Positions 8,823 through 20,151 of a stretch of DNA of 64,000 bases are shown here, piece after piece (position 1 is the first letter of the stretch; each line of letters starts with the position of its first letter). The notes under the pieces were generated by a model that was not told the DNA's origin, searched no databases, and saw nothing but the letters and a program-made list of their open reading frames with translations. The DNA lies in the NCBI RefSeq assembly GCF_003634775.1, contig NZ_RBXB01000001.1:186001-250000 (forward strand), in the 5' to 3' direction. The DNA is from Chryseobacterium defluvii. GTDB lineage: Bacteria > Bacteroidota > Bacteroidia > Flavobacteriales > Weeksellaceae. Position numbers and translations under genes: made by a program.

Positions 8823-11800
8823 ATGAGTAAAACAACAGCAACAACTCAGGGAAATCAGAGAATTAATTTCTCATCAGCGAAAGGAAAAATCATTACTCCG
8901 GACTTCCTGGATATCCAGATCGAGTCCTTTAAAGAATTTTTCCAGCTTGATACACTTCCTGAAGACAGAAGGAGTGAAGGTTTATACAAAACCTTCCAGG
9001 AAAACTTCCCTATTACGGATTCCAGAAACCAATTCGTATTAGAATTCCTAGACTATCTGGTAGATTCTCCACGTTATTCAATCGATGAGTGTGTGGAAAG
9101 AGGTTTAACGTATTCAGTTCCTCTGAAAGCAAGACTTAAATTGTATTGTACAGATCCTGAGCACGAAGATTTCCAGACCGTAGTTCAGGATGTATATTTA
9201 GGCCCGGTTCCTTACATGACGCCTAGTGGTTCTTTCATCATCAATGGTGCTGAAAGAGTTATCGTTACCCAGTTACACCGTTCACCTGGTGTATTCTTCG
9301 GACAAACATACCACGCCAACGGAACTAAACTTTATTATTCAAGAATTATCCCTTTCAAAGGATCTTGGATGGAATTTACAACTGATATCAACAGCGTAAT
9401 GTACGCGTATATCGACCGTAAGAAAAAATTGCCATTAACGACATTATTAAGAGCAATCGGATATGAATCTGATAAGGATATCCTTCAGATTTTTGACCTT
9501 GCTGAAGAAGTGAAAGTTTCTAAAGCTGCCCTTAAAAAAGTAGAAGGAAGAACATTAGCTGCGAGAGTATTGAACACCTGGTTCGAAGACTTCGTAGATG
9601 AAGATACAGGAGAGGTGGTTTCTATCGAAAGAAACGAAATCATCCTGGATAGAGAAACTGTTCTTGAAAAAGAACATTTAGATCTTATTTTGGATGCTGG
9701 TGTGAAATCTATCCTGATTCATAAAGAAAACAGCAATGAATTCTCTATCATCCAGAATACATTACAAAAAGACCCTACCAACTCTGAAAAAGAAGCGGTA
9801 GAATATATTTACCGTCAGTTAAGAAATGCAGATCCGCCAGATGAGGAAACAGCAAGAGGAATCATTGAAAAATTATTCTTCTCTGAGCAGAGATATTCAT
9901 TAGGTGAGGTTGGACGTTACAGACTAAACAAAAAGTTAGGTCTAAACATCCCGACTACCACTGAGGTTCTTACAAAAGAAGATATCATTGCGATCGTAAG
10001 ACACTTGATCGAGCTTGTAAACTCTAAAGCTGAGGTTGATGATATCGACCACTTATCAAACAGAAGAATTAAAACTGTTGGTGAGCAATTGGCAGGACAG
10101 TTTGGTGTAGGTCTTTCAAGAATTGCAAGAACAATCAAGGAAAGAATGAACGTTAGAGATAACGAAATCTTTACTCCGCTTGATCTTGTGAATGCTAAAA
10201 CGTTGACATCTGTAATCAACTCGTTCTTTGGTACCAACCAGCTTTCTCAGTTCATGGACCAAACCAACCCGTTATCAGAGATTACTCACAAGAGAAGATT
10301 ATCTGCATTGGGGCCTGGAGGTTTATCAAGAGAAAGAGCAGGGTTCGAGGTTCGAGACGTTCACCATACCCACTACGGAAGAATTTGTCCGATTGAAACT
10401 CCGGAAGGACCGAACATCGGTTTGATCTCTTCTTTAGGTATTTATGCAAAAATTAATACTTTAGGTTTCATTGAAACACCATATAGAAAAGCTGAAAACG
10501 GTAAAATTGATTTGAATTCAGATCCGATTTACTTAAATGCTGAAGATGAGGAAGCTAAAGTAATTGCTCAGGCCAACGTTGAAATGAATGATGACGGTAG
10601 CATCAGTACAGACAGGGTAATTGCAAGATTGGATGGTGACTATCCAGTGGTAGAGCCTAATCAGGTTGACCTTATTGACGTTGCCCCTAACCAGATTTCC
10701 GGTATTTCCGCTTCATTGATTCCATTCCTGGAGCATGATGATGCGAACCGTGCATTGATGGGATCGAACATGATGCGTCAGGCAGTTCCTCTATTGAAGC
10801 CACAGGCTCCGATCGTAGGTACAGGTCTGGAACAGCAAGTTGCAAAAGATTCAAGAATCTTAATTAATGCAGAAGGTACAGGTGTTGTAGAATATGTAGA
10901 TGCTGACAAAATTGTTATCAAATATGAAAGAAGTGAAGATGAGGATTTAGTACAATTCGAATCTGCTACTAAAACTTATAACTTAACTAAGTTCAGAAAG
11001 ACCAACCAAAGTACAACCATTACACTAAGACCAAACGTAAGAGTTGGTGATACGGTAGAAAAAGGGCAGGTACTTTGTGACGGGTATGCTACTGAAAATG
11101 GAGAGCTAGCGCTTGGTAGAAACCTGGTGGTTGCCTTCATGCCTTGGAAAGGGTACAACTTCGAGGATGCGATCGTAATCAACGAAAAAGTTGTACGTGA
11201 AGACTGGTTTACTTCCATCCACGTAGATGAATATTCATTGGAAGTTCGTGATACCAAATTAGGTATGGAAGAATTGACAGCAGATATTCCAAACGTTTCT
11301 GAAGAAGCTACCAAAGATCTTGACGAAAACGGTATGATCCGAATCGGTGCTGAAGTGAAGCCTGGAGATATTATGATCGGTAAGATCACTCCAAAAGGTG
11401 AATCAGACCCGACTCCTGAAGAAAAACTTCTAAGAGCGATCTTCGGTGACAAAGCCGGTGATGTAAAAGATGCTTCATTGAAGGCGGACTCATCATTAAG
11501 AGGTGTTGTGATCGATAAGAAATTGTTCTCAAGAAATATTAAAGATAAAAAGAAAAGAACTGAAGAAAAACTTAAGCTTGAAGAAATTGAAAACACTTAC
11601 AAGGCTAAGTTTGATGATTTGAGAAACACTTTAATTGAAAAATTAAATACACTCGTAAGCGGTAAAACTTCTCAGGGAGTGAAAAACGACCTGGATGAAG
11701 AAATCATCGGTAAAGGGGTGAAGTTTACTCATAAATTATTGACTTCAGTTGAAGATTATGTAAATGTTAGTGGTTCAGACTGGACTGTTGATGCTGATAA

Positions 11801-12644
11801 AAATGAATTGATCAAACAATTAATTCACAATTACAAAATCAAATACAACGATATCCAGGGAGTTAAAAACCGTGAAAAATTTGCAGTTTCTATTGGAGAT
11901 GAGCTACCTGCAGGTATTATGAAGCTGGCTAAAGTTTACATCGCTAAGAAACGTAAACTGAATGTTGGAGATAAAATGGCAGGACGTCATGGTAACAAAG
12001 GTATTGTTTCAAGAATCGTTCGTGAAGAAGATATGCCATTCCTTGAAGACGGAACACCGGTAGATATCGTATTGAATCCATTGGGGGTACCTTCCCGTAT
12101 GAACATCGGTCAGATCTATGAAACAGTTCTTGGATGGGCTGGTCAGAAATTAGGAATGAAGTTCGCTACGCCTATCTTTGACGGAGCAAGCCTTGATCAG
12201 ATTACTGAATATACAGATAAAGCTGGTCTTCCGAGATTTGGTAACACTCACCTTTATGATGGTGGTACCGGAGAAAGATTTACACAGCCTGCAACAGTAG
12301 GGGTAATCTATATGTTGAAATTAGGACACATGGTTGATGATAAGATGCACGCACGTTCTATTGGTCCTTATTCATTGATTACTCAACAGCCGTTAGGAGG
12401 TAAAGCTCAGTTCGGGGGTCAGAGATTCGGAGAGATGGAGGTTTGGGCTCTTGAAGCATTCGGAGCATCCAATATCCTGAGAGAAATCCTGACTGTGAAG
12501 TCGGATGACGTGATTGGTAGAGCGAAAACTTATGAAGCAATCGCAAAAGGAGAAGCAATGCCTGAACCAGGTATTCCGGAATCCTTCAACGTATTACTTC
12601 ACGAGCTACAGGGTCTTGGATTAGACGTAAGATTGGAGGAGTAA
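8823..12644 (+). CDS. rpoB: DNA-directed RNA polymerase subunit beta
   Basis: Full-length beta subunit (1273 residues) of the core RNA polymerase. Lobe, protrusion and fork domains occur in the usual order. The rifampicin region (about residues 468-510) reads QLSQFMDQ ... [11 protein letters not shown] with wild-type Asp, His and Ser at the positions most often mutated to resistance. The C-terminal half has [10 protein letters not shown], characteristic of the beta active-site region, and the protein ends with the clamp segment [18 protein letters not shown]. rpoC follows after 113 bases. The usual upstream partners rplJ and rplL are not in the window; a terminator-closed secreted-protein operon sits there instead. 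Confidence 0.99.
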   Translation: MSKTTATTQGNQRINFSSAKGKIITPDFLDIQIESFKEFFQLDTLPEDRRSEGLYKTFQENFPITDSRNQFVLEFLDYLVDSPRYSIDECVERGLTYSVPLKARLKLYCTDPEHEDFQTVVQDVYLGPVPYMTPSGSFIINGAERVIVTQLHRSPGVFFGQTYHANGTKLYYSRIIPFKGSWMEFTTDINSVMYAYIDRKKKLPLTTLLRAIGYESDKDILQIFDLAEEVKVSKAALKKVEGRTLAARVLNTWFEDFVDEDTGEVVSIERNEIILDRETVLEKEHLDLILDAGVKSILIHKENSNEFSIIQNTLQKDPTNSEKEAVEYIYRQLRNADPPDEETARGIIEKLFFSEQRYSLGEVGRYRLNKKLGLNIPTTTEVLTKEDIIAIVRHLIELVNSKAEVDDIDHLSNRRIKTVGEQLAGQFGVGLSRIARTIKERMNVRDNEIFTPLDLVNAKTLTSVINSFFGTNQLSQFMDQTNPLSEITHKRRLSALGPGGLSRERAGFEVRDVHHTHYGRICPIETPEGPNIGLISSLGIYAKINTLGFIETPYRKAENGKIDLNSDPIYLNAEDEEAKVIAQANVEMNDDGSISTDRVIARLDGDYPVVEPNQVDLIDVAPNQISGISASLIPFLEHDDANRALMGSNMMRQAVPLLKPQAPIVGTGLEQQVAKDSRILINAEGTGVVEYVDADKIVIKYERSEDEDLVQFESATKTYNLTKFRKTNQSTTITLRPNVRVGDTVEKGQVLCDGYATENGELALGRNLVVAFMPWKGYNFEDAIVINEKVVREDWFTSIHVDEYSLEVRDTKLGMEELTADIPNVSEEATKDLDENGMIRIGAEVKPGDIMIGKITPKGESDPTPEEKLLRAIFGDKAGDVKDASLKADSSLRGVVIDKKLFSRNIKDKKKRTEEKLKLEEIENTYKAKFDDLRNTLIEKLNTLVSGKTSQGVKNDLDEEIIGKGVKFTHKLLTSVEDYVNVSGSDWTVDADKNELIKQLIHNYKIKYNDIQGVKNREKFAVSIGDELPAGIMKLAKVYIAKKRKLNVGDKMAGRHGNKGIVSRIVREEDMPFLEDGTPVDIVLNPLGVPSRMNIGQIYETVLGWAGQKLGMKFATPIFDGASLDQITEYTDKAGLPRFGNTHLYDGGTGERFTQPATVGVIYMLKLGHMVDDKMHARSIGPYSLITQQPLGGKAQFGGQRFGEMEVWALEAFGASNILREILTVKSDDVIGRAKTYEAIAKGEAMPEPGIPESFNVLLHELQGLGLDVRLEE

Positions 12645-12745
12645 ATTAAAAGATTTAATTATTAAAAAATTAAAGAATTAATGAACTCCGAGATGATAAG
12701 AGCGAAAGTAATTTTTAAATCTTTCAATCTTTTAATCTTTTAATC
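12645..12745. repeat. AT-rich imperfect inverted repeat between rpoB and rpoC
   Basis: The 113-base spacer begins with AAAAGATTTAATTATT-type sequence and ends with its rough complement, including two tandem TTTTAATC units at 12730-12745. It could fold into a long imperfect hairpin. There is no GC-rich stem with a T tract, so it is not a clear terminator. Confidence 0.45.
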
Positions 12746-12757
12746 AAAATAAAAATT

Positions 12758-15700
12758 ATGTCAAATAAAAATAAATCAAGTAGATTTAATAAAATAACCA
12801 TCGGTTTAGCTTCACCGGAATCAATTCTTCAGGAATCGAGAGGGGAGGTTTTAAAGCCGGAAACTATTAACTACAGAACACACAAGCCTGAAAGAGACGG
12901 GTTGTTCTGTGAAAAAATCTTTGGTCCTGTAAAGGATTACGAATGTGCTTGTGGTAAATATAAGAGAATTCGTTACAAAGGGATCGTTTGTGACCGTTGT
13001 GGAGTAGAAGTTACTGAGAAAAAAGTAAGAAGAGAAAGAATCGGGCACATCAATCTTGTAGTTCCAATTGCGCACATTTGGTATTTCCGTTCATTGCCAA
13101 ACAAAATCGGATACCTGTTAGGAATCCCTTCTAAGAAATTAGATATGATTATCTACTACGAAAGATATGTAGTGATTCAGCAGGGTATTGCTAAAAAATT
13201 AGATGGTTCCGATTTTGATCACATGGAATTCTTAACAGAAGAAGAGTATCTTGATATCTTAGAAACCCTTCCGGTTGAGAACCAGTATCTGGATGATTCA
13301 GATCCTAATAAATTCATCGCCAGAATGGGTGCTGAAGCTGTGGAAGATCTTTTAAAAAGAATCGATCTTGATGCATTGTCTTTCGATTTAAGACACAAAG
13401 CTCACAATGAAGGCTCCAAGCAAAGAAGAACTGAGGCTCTAAAAAGATTGAATGTTGTAGAAGCGCTAAGAGGTGCCAATACAAGAATGATCAATAAGCC
13501 TGAGTGGATGATCATGCGTGTGCTTCCAGTTATCCCACCGGAATTAAGACCATTGGTTCCATTGGATGGTGGACGTTTCGCAACTTCTGACCTTAATGAC
13601 CTTTACAGAAGAGTAATTATCAGAAACAACCGTTTGAAGAGATTATTGGAGATCAAAGCTCCTGAAGTAATCTTGAGAAACGAGAAGCGTATGCTTCAGG
13701 AATCAGTAGATTCATTATTTGATAATACAAGAAAATCTTCAGCCGTAAAATCTGAATCAAACAGACCGTTGAAATCACTTTCAGATTCATTGAAAGGTAA
13801 GCAAGGGCGTTTCCGTCAGAACTTATTAGGAAAAAGGGTTGACTACTCTGCGCGTTCGGTAATTGTTGTAGGTCCAAACTTACAGCTTCACGAGTGTGGT
13901 ATTCCTAAAGATATGGCTGCGGAATTGTACAAACCGTTTATCATTAGAAAACTAATTGAAAGAGGTATTGTAAAAACGGTAAAATCTGCCAAGAGAATTA
14001 TTGATAGAAAAGAACCTGTAGTATATGATATCCTTGAAAATGTGATGAAAGGCCACCCTGTTCTACTGAACAGAGCACCTACGCTTCACAGACTGGGTAT
14101 CCAGGCTTTCCAGCCTAAGATGATCGAAGGTAAAGCGATCCAGCTACACCCGTTGGTAACAACGGCATTCAACGCCGATTTCGATGGTGACCAGATGGCG
14201 GTACACTTACCGTTAGGCCCGGAAGCAATCCTTGAAGCTCAGTTATTGATGTTAGGTTCTCAAAACATCCTGAACCCTGCTAACGGTTCTCCTATTACTG
14301 TACCTTCTCAGGACATGGTTCTTGGTCTTTATTTCATGACTAAAGAAGCAAGCTCTACAGAAGACTATAAAGTAAAAGGTGAAGGATTGGCATTCTATTC
14401 TCCGGAGGAAGCGGAAATTGCTTATGCTGAAGGGAAAGTTTCTTTAAATGCGAAAGTAAGATGTAGATTACCGGTTAAAGAAAACGGAGAATTAGTAACA
14501 AGATTAATTGAAACTACAGTAGGTAGAATTTTATTCAACCAGATTGTACCTAAGCAAGTAGGATATATCAATGAGCTTCTAACGAAGAAATCATTAAGAA
14601 ATGTTATCGGTAAGATTCTTGCTGACACAGACTTCCCTACAACAGTGAAGTTCCTGGATGCAATGAAAGACTTAGGATATTCAAATGCATTCAAAGGAGG
14701 TCTTTCATTCTCATTAGGAGATATCGTAGTTCCTGCTGAGAAGAAGCAAATGATTGCTCAGGCTGTTGAAAATGTAGACGAAATTAGAGCCAACTATAAC
14801 ATGGGTCTTATTACAGATACGGAACGTTATAACCAGGTAATTGACGTTTGGACAAACACCAACGCGGGATTAACGGAAATGATCATGAGCAGAATGAAAT
14901 CTGACCAAGGTGGATTCAACTCTGTATATATGATGCTTGACTCTGGTGCGAGGGGTTCTAAAGAACAGATCCGTCAGTTATCAGGGATGAGAGGTTTGAT
15001 GGCAAAACCGCAAAAAGCCGGATCTACCGGAGCGGAAATCATCGAAAACCCGATTGTTGCCAACTTTAAAGAAGGTCTTTCGATCCTTGAATACTTTATC
15101 TCTACCCACGGTGCACGTAAAGGTCTTGCGGATACTGCTCTTAAAACAGCTGATGCGGGTTACCTGACAAGAAGATTGGTAGACGTAGCGCAGGACGTTA
15201 TCGTAACGGAAGCCGACTGTGGTACTCTAAGAGGTACTGAAGTTACTGCACTTAAGAAAAATGATGAGATCGTTGAAAAAATCTCTGAAAGAATCTTAGG
15301 TAGAGTTTCCCTTCATAATATTTATGATCCTGAAACAGATGAATTAATCGCTGGAGCAGATCAGGTAATCAACGAAGAGCTGGCTAAGAGAATTGAAGAA
15401 GCAGGATTAGAAGCAGTTGAAGTTCGTTCACCATTAACCTGTGAAGCTAAGAAAGGTATCTGTGCGAAATGTTACGGAAGAAACTTAGCAACCGGTAAAG
15501 TAATCCATATGGGTGAAGCGGTAGGTGTAATTGCAGCACAATCCATCGGGGAACCGGGAACTCAGTTAACATTGAGAACCTTCCACCAAGGGGGTACTGC
15601 AGGAAACGTATCAGAAAACCCTTCTATCGTTGCAAGAAGAGACGGTATCGTAGAAATGGATGAAGTAAGAACCATTACTTCTGAAGATGAAAACGGTAAC

Positions 15701-17023
15701 ACGGCTGAGGTTGTGGTTTCCCGTTCAACAGAATTCAGATTGGTAGCTGATAACGAAACCAGAACTCCGCTAATGATTGCCAACGTTCCTTATGGTTCCG
15801 TATTGGCAGTAAAGCCTGGTGATAAAGTGAAGAAGGGAGATATTATCTGTAAGTGGGATCCTTATAATGCGGTTATCATTGCTGAAACGGCTGGTAAGGT
15901 AGAATACGAAGATATTATCCAGGGGGTTTCATTCCAGCTTGAAATTGACGAGCAGACAGGATTTGAAGAAAAAGTAATCTCTGAATCCAGAAATAAGAAA
16001 GCCGTACCTACATTGAGAGTAGTAGATTCTAAAGGTGTTGAGCAAAAAGCTTACAACTTACCGGTAGGAGCTCACTTAATGGTTAACGACGGTGAAAAAA
16101 TTAAAGCTGGTAAAATCTTAATCAAGATTCCGAGAAAATCTGCAAAAGCAGGGGATATCACCGGAGGTCTTCCGAGAGTTACCGAATTATTCGAAGCAAG
16201 AAACCCTTCAAACCCGGCGGTTGTTACAGAAATCGATGGGGTAGTTTCTTACGGAAAAATTAAGAGAGGTAACAGAGAATTGATCGTTGAGGCTAAAACT
16301 GGGGAAAGAAAAATTTATTTAGTTAAATTATCAAACCAGATTCTTGTTCAGGAGAATGACTTCGTAAGAGCGGGAGCACCGCTTTCTGACGGTTCTATCA
16401 CACCGGAAGATATCTTAAGAATCAAAGGTCCAACTGCGGTTCAGGAATATCTGGTGAATGAAATTCAGGAAGTTTACCGTCTGCAAGGGGTGAAAATTGA
16501 TGATAAACACTTTGAAATCATTGTAAGACAAATGATGACGAAGGTAGAAATTGTTGATGGAGGTGATACCCAATTCCTTGAAGGTGCTTTAGAGCATAAG
16601 TATGATTTCTTGGAAGAGAACAACAGAGTATTCGGTCTTAAGGTAGTTGTAGATGCTGGAGATTCTAAAGAATTCAAACCAGGTCAGATGATTACAGCAA
16701 GAGAATTAAGAGACGAGAACTCCAAGCTGAAACGTGAAGATCAGAAATTAGTAGAAGTAAGAGAAGCGCTTCCTGCTACGGCAACGCCGGTACTACAGGG
16801 TATTACAAGAGCCGCTCTTCAGACTAAATCATTCATGTCTGCAGCATCGTTCCAGGAAACTACGAAAGTACTTAACGAGGCAGCGGTTGCAGGTAAAGTT
16901 GATGAACTGAATGGTCTTAAGGAAAATGTAATTGTAGGACACAGAATCCCTGCAGGTACAGGTCTTAAAGAATATCAGAGTGTAATCGTAGGTTCTAAGA
17001 AAGAATTCGAGGATATTAACTAA
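12758..17023 (+). CDS. rpoC: DNA-directed RNA polymerase subunit beta'
   Basis: Full-length beta' subunit (1421 residues). The N-terminal zinc-binding segment has paired cysteines (CACGKY ... CDRCG, about residues 65-85). The catalytic NADFDGDQM motif that binds the active-site magnesium is near residue 471. The bridge helix and trigger loop region contains [16 protein letters not shown] (about 930-950). A second cysteine cluster ([13 protein letters not shown]) lies near residue 900. It is co-directional with rpoB and probably co-transcribed with it and with the following DUF3467 gene. Confidence 0.99.
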   Translation: MSNKNKSSRFNKITIGLASPESILQESRGEVLKPETINYRTHKPERDGLFCEKIFGPVKDYECACGKYKRIRYKGIVCDRCGVEVTEKKVRRERIGHINLVVPIAHIWYFRSLPNKIGYLLGIPSKKLDMIIYYERYVVIQQGIAKKLDGSDFDHMEFLTEEEYLDILETLPVENQYLDDSDPNKFIARMGAEAVEDLLKRIDLDALSFDLRHKAHNEGSKQRRTEALKRLNVVEALRGANTRMINKPEWMIMRVLPVIPPELRPLVPLDGGRFATSDLNDLYRRVIIRNNRLKRLLEIKAPEVILRNEKRMLQESVDSLFDNTRKSSAVKSESNRPLKSLSDSLKGKQGRFRQNLLGKRVDYSARSVIVVGPNLQLHECGIPKDMAAELYKPFIIRKLIERGIVKTVKSAKRIIDRKEPVVYDILENVMKGHPVLLNRAPTLHRLGIQAFQPKMIEGKAIQLHPLVTTAFNADFDGDQMAVHLPLGPEAILEAQLLMLGSQNILNPANGSPITVPSQDMVLGLYFMTKEASSTEDYKVKGEGLAFYSPEEAEIAYAEGKVSLNAKVRCRLPVKENGELVTRLIETTVGRILFNQIVPKQVGYINELLTKKSLRNVIGKILADTDFPTTVKFLDAMKDLGYSNAFKGGLSFSLGDIVVPAEKKQMIAQAVENVDEIRANYNMGLITDTERYNQVIDVWTNTNAGLTEMIMSRMKSDQGGFNSVYMMLDSGARGSKEQIRQLSGMRGLMAKPQKAGSTGAEIIENPIVANFKEGLSILEYFISTHGARKGLADTALKTADAGYLTRRLVDVAQDVIVTEADCGTLRGTEVTALKKNDEIVEKISERILGRVSLHNIYDPETDELIAGADQVINEELAKRIEEAGLEAVEVRSPLTCEAKKGICAKCYGRNLATGKVIHMGEAVGVIAAQSIGEPGTQLTLRTFHQGGTAGNVSENPSIVARRDGIVEMDEVRTITSEDENGNTAEVVVSRSTEFRLVADNETRTPLMIANVPYGSVLAVKPGDKVKKGDIICKWDPYNAVIIAETAGKVEYEDIIQGVSFQLEIDEQTGFEEKVISESRNKKAVPTLRVVDSKGVEQKAYNLPVGAHLMVNDGEKIKAGKILIKIPRKSAKAGDITGGLPRVTELFEARNPSNPAVVTEIDGVVSYGKIKRGNRELIVEAKTGERKIYLVKLSNQILVQENDFVRAGAPLSDGSITPEDILRIKGPTAVQEYLVNEIQEVYRLQGVKIDDKHFEIIVRQMMTKVEIVDGGDTQFLEGALEHKYDFLEENNRVFGLKVVVDAGDSKEFKPGQMITARELRDENSKLKREDQKLVEVREALPATATPVLQGITRAALQTKSFMSAASFQETTKVLNEAAVAGKVDELNGLKENVIVGHRIPAGTGLKEYQSVIVGSKKEFEDIN

Positions 17024-17030
17024 AAAATTA

Positions 17031-17083
17031 ATTATAGATTACGGATTTTAAATTCTAAATGATTTATATTCGTAGTCTATAAT
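17031..17083. repeat. Inverted repeat between rpoC and the DUF3467 gene
   Basis: ATTATAGATTACG (17031-17043) pairs with CGTAGTCTATAAT (17071-17083), 13 positions with one G-T wobble and a 27-base loop that itself pairs partly. No T-rich tail follows directly, so attenuation or RNA processing is as likely as termination. Confidence 0.5.
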
Positions 17084-17118
17084 TTAAGATATAAAAATTA
17101 AAAATTTTTTAAAAAAAC

Positions 17119-17424
17119 ATGGACAATCAAAATCAAAATCAAGACGGAAACATCAACATTGAATTAAATGAAATGGTAGCTGCTGGAATCTATGCTAACT
17201 TAGCATTGGTAAACCACTCTCCATCAGAATTCGTTGTAGATTTCATCCAGTTAATGCCAGGTGTTCAACAAGCTAAAGTAAGATCAAGAGTTATTCTTGC
17301 TCCACTTCACGCGAAGAGAGTTTTATCTGCTCTTCAACAAAACATCGCTAACTACGAGCAACAATTTGGTGAAATCAAAGAAGTTGAGCCTTTCGTATTA
17401 GGTGGTAACAATGTACAAGCTTAA
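17119..17424 (+). CDS. DUF3467 domain protein
   Basis: Cytoplasmic protein of 101 residues with the DUF3467 pattern: NIELNEMVAAGIYANLALVNHSPSEFVVDF, then LMPGVQQAKVRSRVILAPLHAKRVL. The family is small, widely conserved in Bacteroidota and of unknown biochemical role. It follows rpoC by 95 bases and is closed by a strong terminator, so a role tied to transcription is possible but only inferred from context. Confidence 0.93.
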   Translation: MDNQNQNQDGNINIELNEMVAAGIYANLALVNHSPSEFVVDFIQLMPGVQQAKVRSRVILAPLHAKRVLSALQQNIANYEQQFGEIKEVEPFVLGGNNVQA

Positions 17425-17449
17425 GATTTTTATCTAAAAAATAAATCAG

Positions 17450-17480
17450 AATGCCTCAAATTTATTTGAGGCATTTTTTT
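17450..17480 (+). terminator. Intrinsic terminator of the rpoBC transcript
   Basis: AATGCCTCAAA / TTTGAGGCATT, an 11-bp perfect stem with a TTTA loop and a T tract. Confidence 0.92.
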
Positions 17481-17605
17481 ATGCTTTTTTGATATTTTAA
17501 ATGATAGTGATGAAATCTGTTGGATTTTAAAAATATATTTATGTTTTATTGATAATTTGTAATAAAAGTTTAATCCTATACTGTCTTATCAATACTTCAA
17601 TTTTA

Positions 17606-17613
17606 TATATTTG
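17606..17613 (+). promoter_or_regulatory. -7 element of the Crp-type regulator gene
   Basis: TATATTTG is an exact TAnnTTTG match 14 bases before the ATG at 17627. It decides the start codon: longer in-frame starts would lie upstream of transcription initiation. Confidence 0.6.
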
Positions 17614-17626
17614 TCTTAAATATGTA

Positions 17627-18283
17627 ATGGATATGATAGATCATCAGTTTATAATCAATAAGTTCGGGTTCCTGGGTAGTGATTTCTTTGATGAAATGCA
17701 GAAACATGCCATAATAGATACAATAAAAGCAAAGACCGAAATCATACGGGAAGGGCAAAAGATAAGGTATGTCCCTTTTTTAATCAAAGGATCTATAAAA
17801 GTCTATTCCCTGAATGACGGCCGCGAACTTATTTATTATTATGTCCGGCCGGACGACAGCTGCCTGATGACCTTTGCTTCCATTTTTGGGGATTACACCA
17901 GCAAAGTATATGCGATCGCTGAAGAGGATTCGGAAGTATTGCTGATTCCCGCTTCCGTTTTGCACAATTGGCTCATCCGTTTCCCTGAGATTAATAAACT
18001 CTTCTATCACGAATATGACAAAAGATTTACTGATGTCATGAATATGGTCAATGAAGCTGTTTTCCACAGACTGGATAAAAGGATACTCAGCTACGTGAAA
18101 CAACAGATTTCACTCACAGGAAATAACCCTATTAAGCTTACTCATAGAGAAATTGCCAGCAACCTGGGAACTTCGCGGGAAGTTGTAAGCAGGGTATTGA
18201 AAAAAATGGAAAATGAAGGAGAAGTTGTACAGACTAGAGACGGAATACAAATACTTGCTAATGAAAATGTTAGAACAATCTAA
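17627..18283 (+). CDS. Crp/Fnr family transcription regulator
   Basis: Cytoplasmic regulator of 218 residues with an N-terminal cyclic-nucleotide-binding-like domain (about 10-130) and a C-terminal winged helix (about 165-210). The recognition helix reads TSREVVSRVLKKME. It has the Arg-Glu-xxx-Arg arrangement with which E. coli CRP reads GTGA half-sites. There is no N-terminal cysteine cluster, so it is not an oxygen-sensing FNR of the usual kind. Starts at 17627 or 17633 are both possible; the promoter at 17606 excludes the longer frame. A matching GGTGA-N6-TCACA site lies 52 bases after its stop, in front of the exported cluster it probably controls. The effector is unknown. Confidence 0.93.
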   Translation: MDMIDHQFIINKFGFLGSDFFDEMQKHAIIDTIKAKTEIIREGQKIRYVPFLIKGSIKVYSLNDGRELIYYYVRPDDSCLMTFASIFGDYTSKVYAIAEEDSEVLLIPASVLHNWLIRFPEINKLFYHEYDKRFTDVMNMVNEAVFHRLDKRILSYVKQQISLTGNNPIKLTHREIASNLGTSREVVSRVLKKMENEGEVVQTRDGIQILANENVRTI

Positions 18284-18334
18284 TAAATATTGTTTAATGT
18301 TTTTAATTCTATGATTGATAAAAACAATGCAGTA

Positions 18335-18350
18335 GGTGACTTTTATCACA
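18335..18350 (+). promoter_or_regulatory. CRP-type operator
   Basis: GGTGACTTTTATCACA, that is GGTGA-N6-TCACA, differs from the E. coli CRP consensus TGTGA-N6-TCACA at one outer base. Its centre (18342.5) is about 30 bases before the -7 element at 18373, the geometry of class II activation. Confidence 0.6.
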
Positions 18351-18372
18351 TATTTTTGAAACCATAACTCGA

Positions 18373-18380
18373 TAAGTTTG
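18373..18380 (+). promoter_or_regulatory. -7 element of the exported redox cluster
   Basis: TAAGTTTG matches TAnnTTTG exactly, 27 bases before the DUF5777 ATG. A second exact match, TATTTTTG at 18351-18358, touches the operator; if that one is used the operator would repress instead. Confidence 0.5.
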
Positions 18381-18406
18381 TTATATACATTTTAATTGAA
18401 AATTAT

Positions 18407-19246
18407 ATGACGAAAACTCTCTTATTTTTGTCGGTATTGATTTCAAATCTTGCCTATTCCCAGGAAGATTTGCTTAAAGATATTGACACACTCAAGACAA
18501 CCGAAACTTCACCACCTGCTTTTAAAGCCTTACAGGTCGTTACCGGTCAATCTACCAAGCTCACTGCCAAAAATGAATGGTATATTGTGGTGGCACACCG
18601 TTTTGGAGATATAAGTACCGGCTTCAAAAACTTTTTTGGATTAGACGATGCTTCCACCAAATTAGGAGTGATCTATGGTGTAACTGATGGACTTTCTTTA
18701 AGCCTTTCCAGAGAAACCAATATGAAAACATTTGAAGGAGCGGCCAAATATAAACTGGTAAAGCAAAATGAAAATTTCCCCGTAGACATTGTAGGATACA
18801 ATGTAATGGGTGTAAATACAGATTTGGATAAAGATAACTATCCGCATCTGAAATTTGGGGATCGGCTTTCTTACCTTACACAGGCATTAATTTCAAGAAG
18901 GTTTAATGATAAGTTTTCTTTACAGTTAAGTCCTTCTTATATTCATAAAAATTTATATGATCCGAATATAGAAGACAAAAATCAGTTCTTGGCCGGATTA
19001 GGGGGACGTTATAAAGTCTCCAAAAGAATTTCGGTAAATGCGGAATATTTTGTCAATTTTGATAATCACAGTTTCTATAAAAACCCGTTGTCATTAGGAG
19101 TAGATATAGAAACCGGGGGACATGTTTTCCAGCTTTTGTTCACCAATTCCCAGCTCAATTCCGATATCGGATATTTATCCAATGCGACGGGGGAGTGGGG
19201 AAAAGGTCATATTTTCTTTGGGTTTAATCTTTATAGAGTTTTTTAA
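18407..19246 (+). CDS. DUF5777 outer-membrane beta-barrel protein
   Basis: Exported protein of 279 residues with a signal peptide ending near residue 18 (NLAYSQ). The sequence alternates amphipathic strands, has the DUF5777 pattern (FKALQVVTGQSTKLTAKNEW, VVAHRFGDIS, GVTDGLSLSLSRE) and ends in FGFNLYRVF with the C-terminal Phe typical of outer-membrane barrels. First gene of a five-gene cluster with a CRP-type operator upstream; the cytochrome c gene starts one base after its stop codon. Likely sits in the outer membrane. Transport substrate or anchoring role is unknown. Confidence 0.88.
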   Translation: MTKTLLFLSVLISNLAYSQEDLLKDIDTLKTTETSPPAFKALQVVTGQSTKLTAKNEWYIVVAHRFGDISTGFKNFFGLDDASTKLGVIYGVTDGLSLSLSRETNMKTFEGAAKYKLVKQNENFPVDIVGYNVMGVNTDLDKDNYPHLKFGDRLSYLTQALISRRFNDKFSLQLSPSYIHKNLYDPNIEDKNQFLAGLGGRYKVSKRISVNAEYFVNFDNHSFYKNPLSLGVDIETGGHVFQLLFTNSQLNSDIGYLSNATGEWGKGHIFFGFNLYRVF

Positions 19247-19247
19247 A

Positions 19248-19586
19248 ATGAAAAAGATAATATATATATCATCACTCGCCATTACTTTAATCGCTTGTGA
19301 AAGCAGAACCTATGAAGAAATTTCAGATAACACGCCTATTGTTGAGAAAATAACGTATAACAAAGATGTAAAACCAATAGTAGAAGCCAATTGTGTATCC
19401 TGCCATTCTCCGGGAGCACAGGCTTTGACGAATTATGACCAGGTTAAAACACATATTGATAATATTTTGGACAGGATTCAGAGACCTAATGGTGATCCTG
19501 GGAAAATGCCGCAAGGAGGGGCGTTAACCCAAACTCAGATCAATATTTTCATCAAATGGAAAGCCGACGGTCTGGTAGAAAATTAG
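19248..19586 (+). CDS. Mono-haem cytochrome c lipoprotein
   Basis: Periplasmic lipoprotein of 112 residues. The lipobox LIAC puts the acylated Cys at residue 17. One CxxCH haem-binding motif (CVSCH, Cys49, Cys52, His53) is present; Met87 in GKMPQGG is the likely distal ligand. A longer in-frame start exists, but the ATG at 19248 gives the signal peptide and sits right after the upstream stop. It is an electron carrier by family; its donor and acceptor are unknown. Neighbours are an outer-membrane barrel, YceI and a DOMON protein. Confidence 0.9.
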   Translation: MKKIIYISSLAITLIACESRTYEEISDNTPIVEKITYNKDVKPIVEANCVSCHSPGAQALTNYDQVKTHIDNILDRIQRPNGDPGKMPQGGALTQTQINIFIKWKADGLVEN

Positions 19587-19605
19587 AAACAGAAAAAATA
19601 GAGAA

Positions 19606-20151
19606 ATGAAAAATATAATACTAATCATTGTCACGTTACTGTTCAGCAACCTGATTTCGGCGCAGAAATACAGTTCTAAAACAGGGAAGGTAACGTTTGA
19701 AGCATCAGTTCCTTTATTTGAGGATGTTTTTGCACAGGATGACACTAATGTGGTGGTGTTGAACGCGGATACGGGAGATATCGCTTCTATTTCTGCCGTT
19801 AAAAACTTTCATTTTAAAGTGAAATTAATGGAAGAACATTTCAATGAAAGCTATGCCGAATCATCAAAATATCCCAAAACCACTTTTACCGGAAAGATTT
19901 TGAACTTCGATAAAACCAAACTTACAACCTCTCCTCAGAAATATACAGTTCAAGGGAAACTCAACTTCCATGGAGTGGATAAAGCAGTTACTTCTTCTGC
20001 AACCATATATGCTAAAGACGGGAAAATATATATGCAGGGAGGCTTCGTAGCAAGACCAGCGGATTTTAATGTGAAGATCCCTAAAATGGTTACGAAAAAA
20101 ATTGCTGAAACGGTAAATGTTGAATATAATTATGCACTGGTAAAACAATGA
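19606..20151 (+). CDS. YceI-family periplasmic protein
   Basis: Exported protein of 181 residues with a signal peptide ending near residue 19 (NLISAQ) and the YceI lipocalin-like pattern: GKVTFEASVPLFEDV, HFKVKLMEEHFNESYAESSKYP, KTTFTGKI and YTVQGKLNFHGVDK. YceI proteins bind long isoprenoid or quinone-like lipids in a beta-barrel pocket. The stop overlaps the start of the ankyrin gene (ATGA, 20148-20151), implying translational coupling. In this cluster a quinone-handling role is plausible but inferred. Confidence 0.92.
   Translation: MKNIILIIVTLLFSNLISAQKYSSKTGKVTFEASVPLFEDVFAQDDTNVVVLNADTGDIASISAVKNFHFKVKLMEEHFNESYAESSKYPKTTFTGKILNFDKTKLTTSPQKYTVQGKLNFHGVDKAVTSSATIYAKDGKIYMQGGFVARPADFNVKIPKMVTKKIAETVNVEYNYALVKQ

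Noticed and set aside
18351-18358. TATTTTTG next to the CRP-type site as the main promoter
   Set aside because: Possible, but it would put the operator at a repressing position; the element at 18373 fits activation better. Kept as an alternative.
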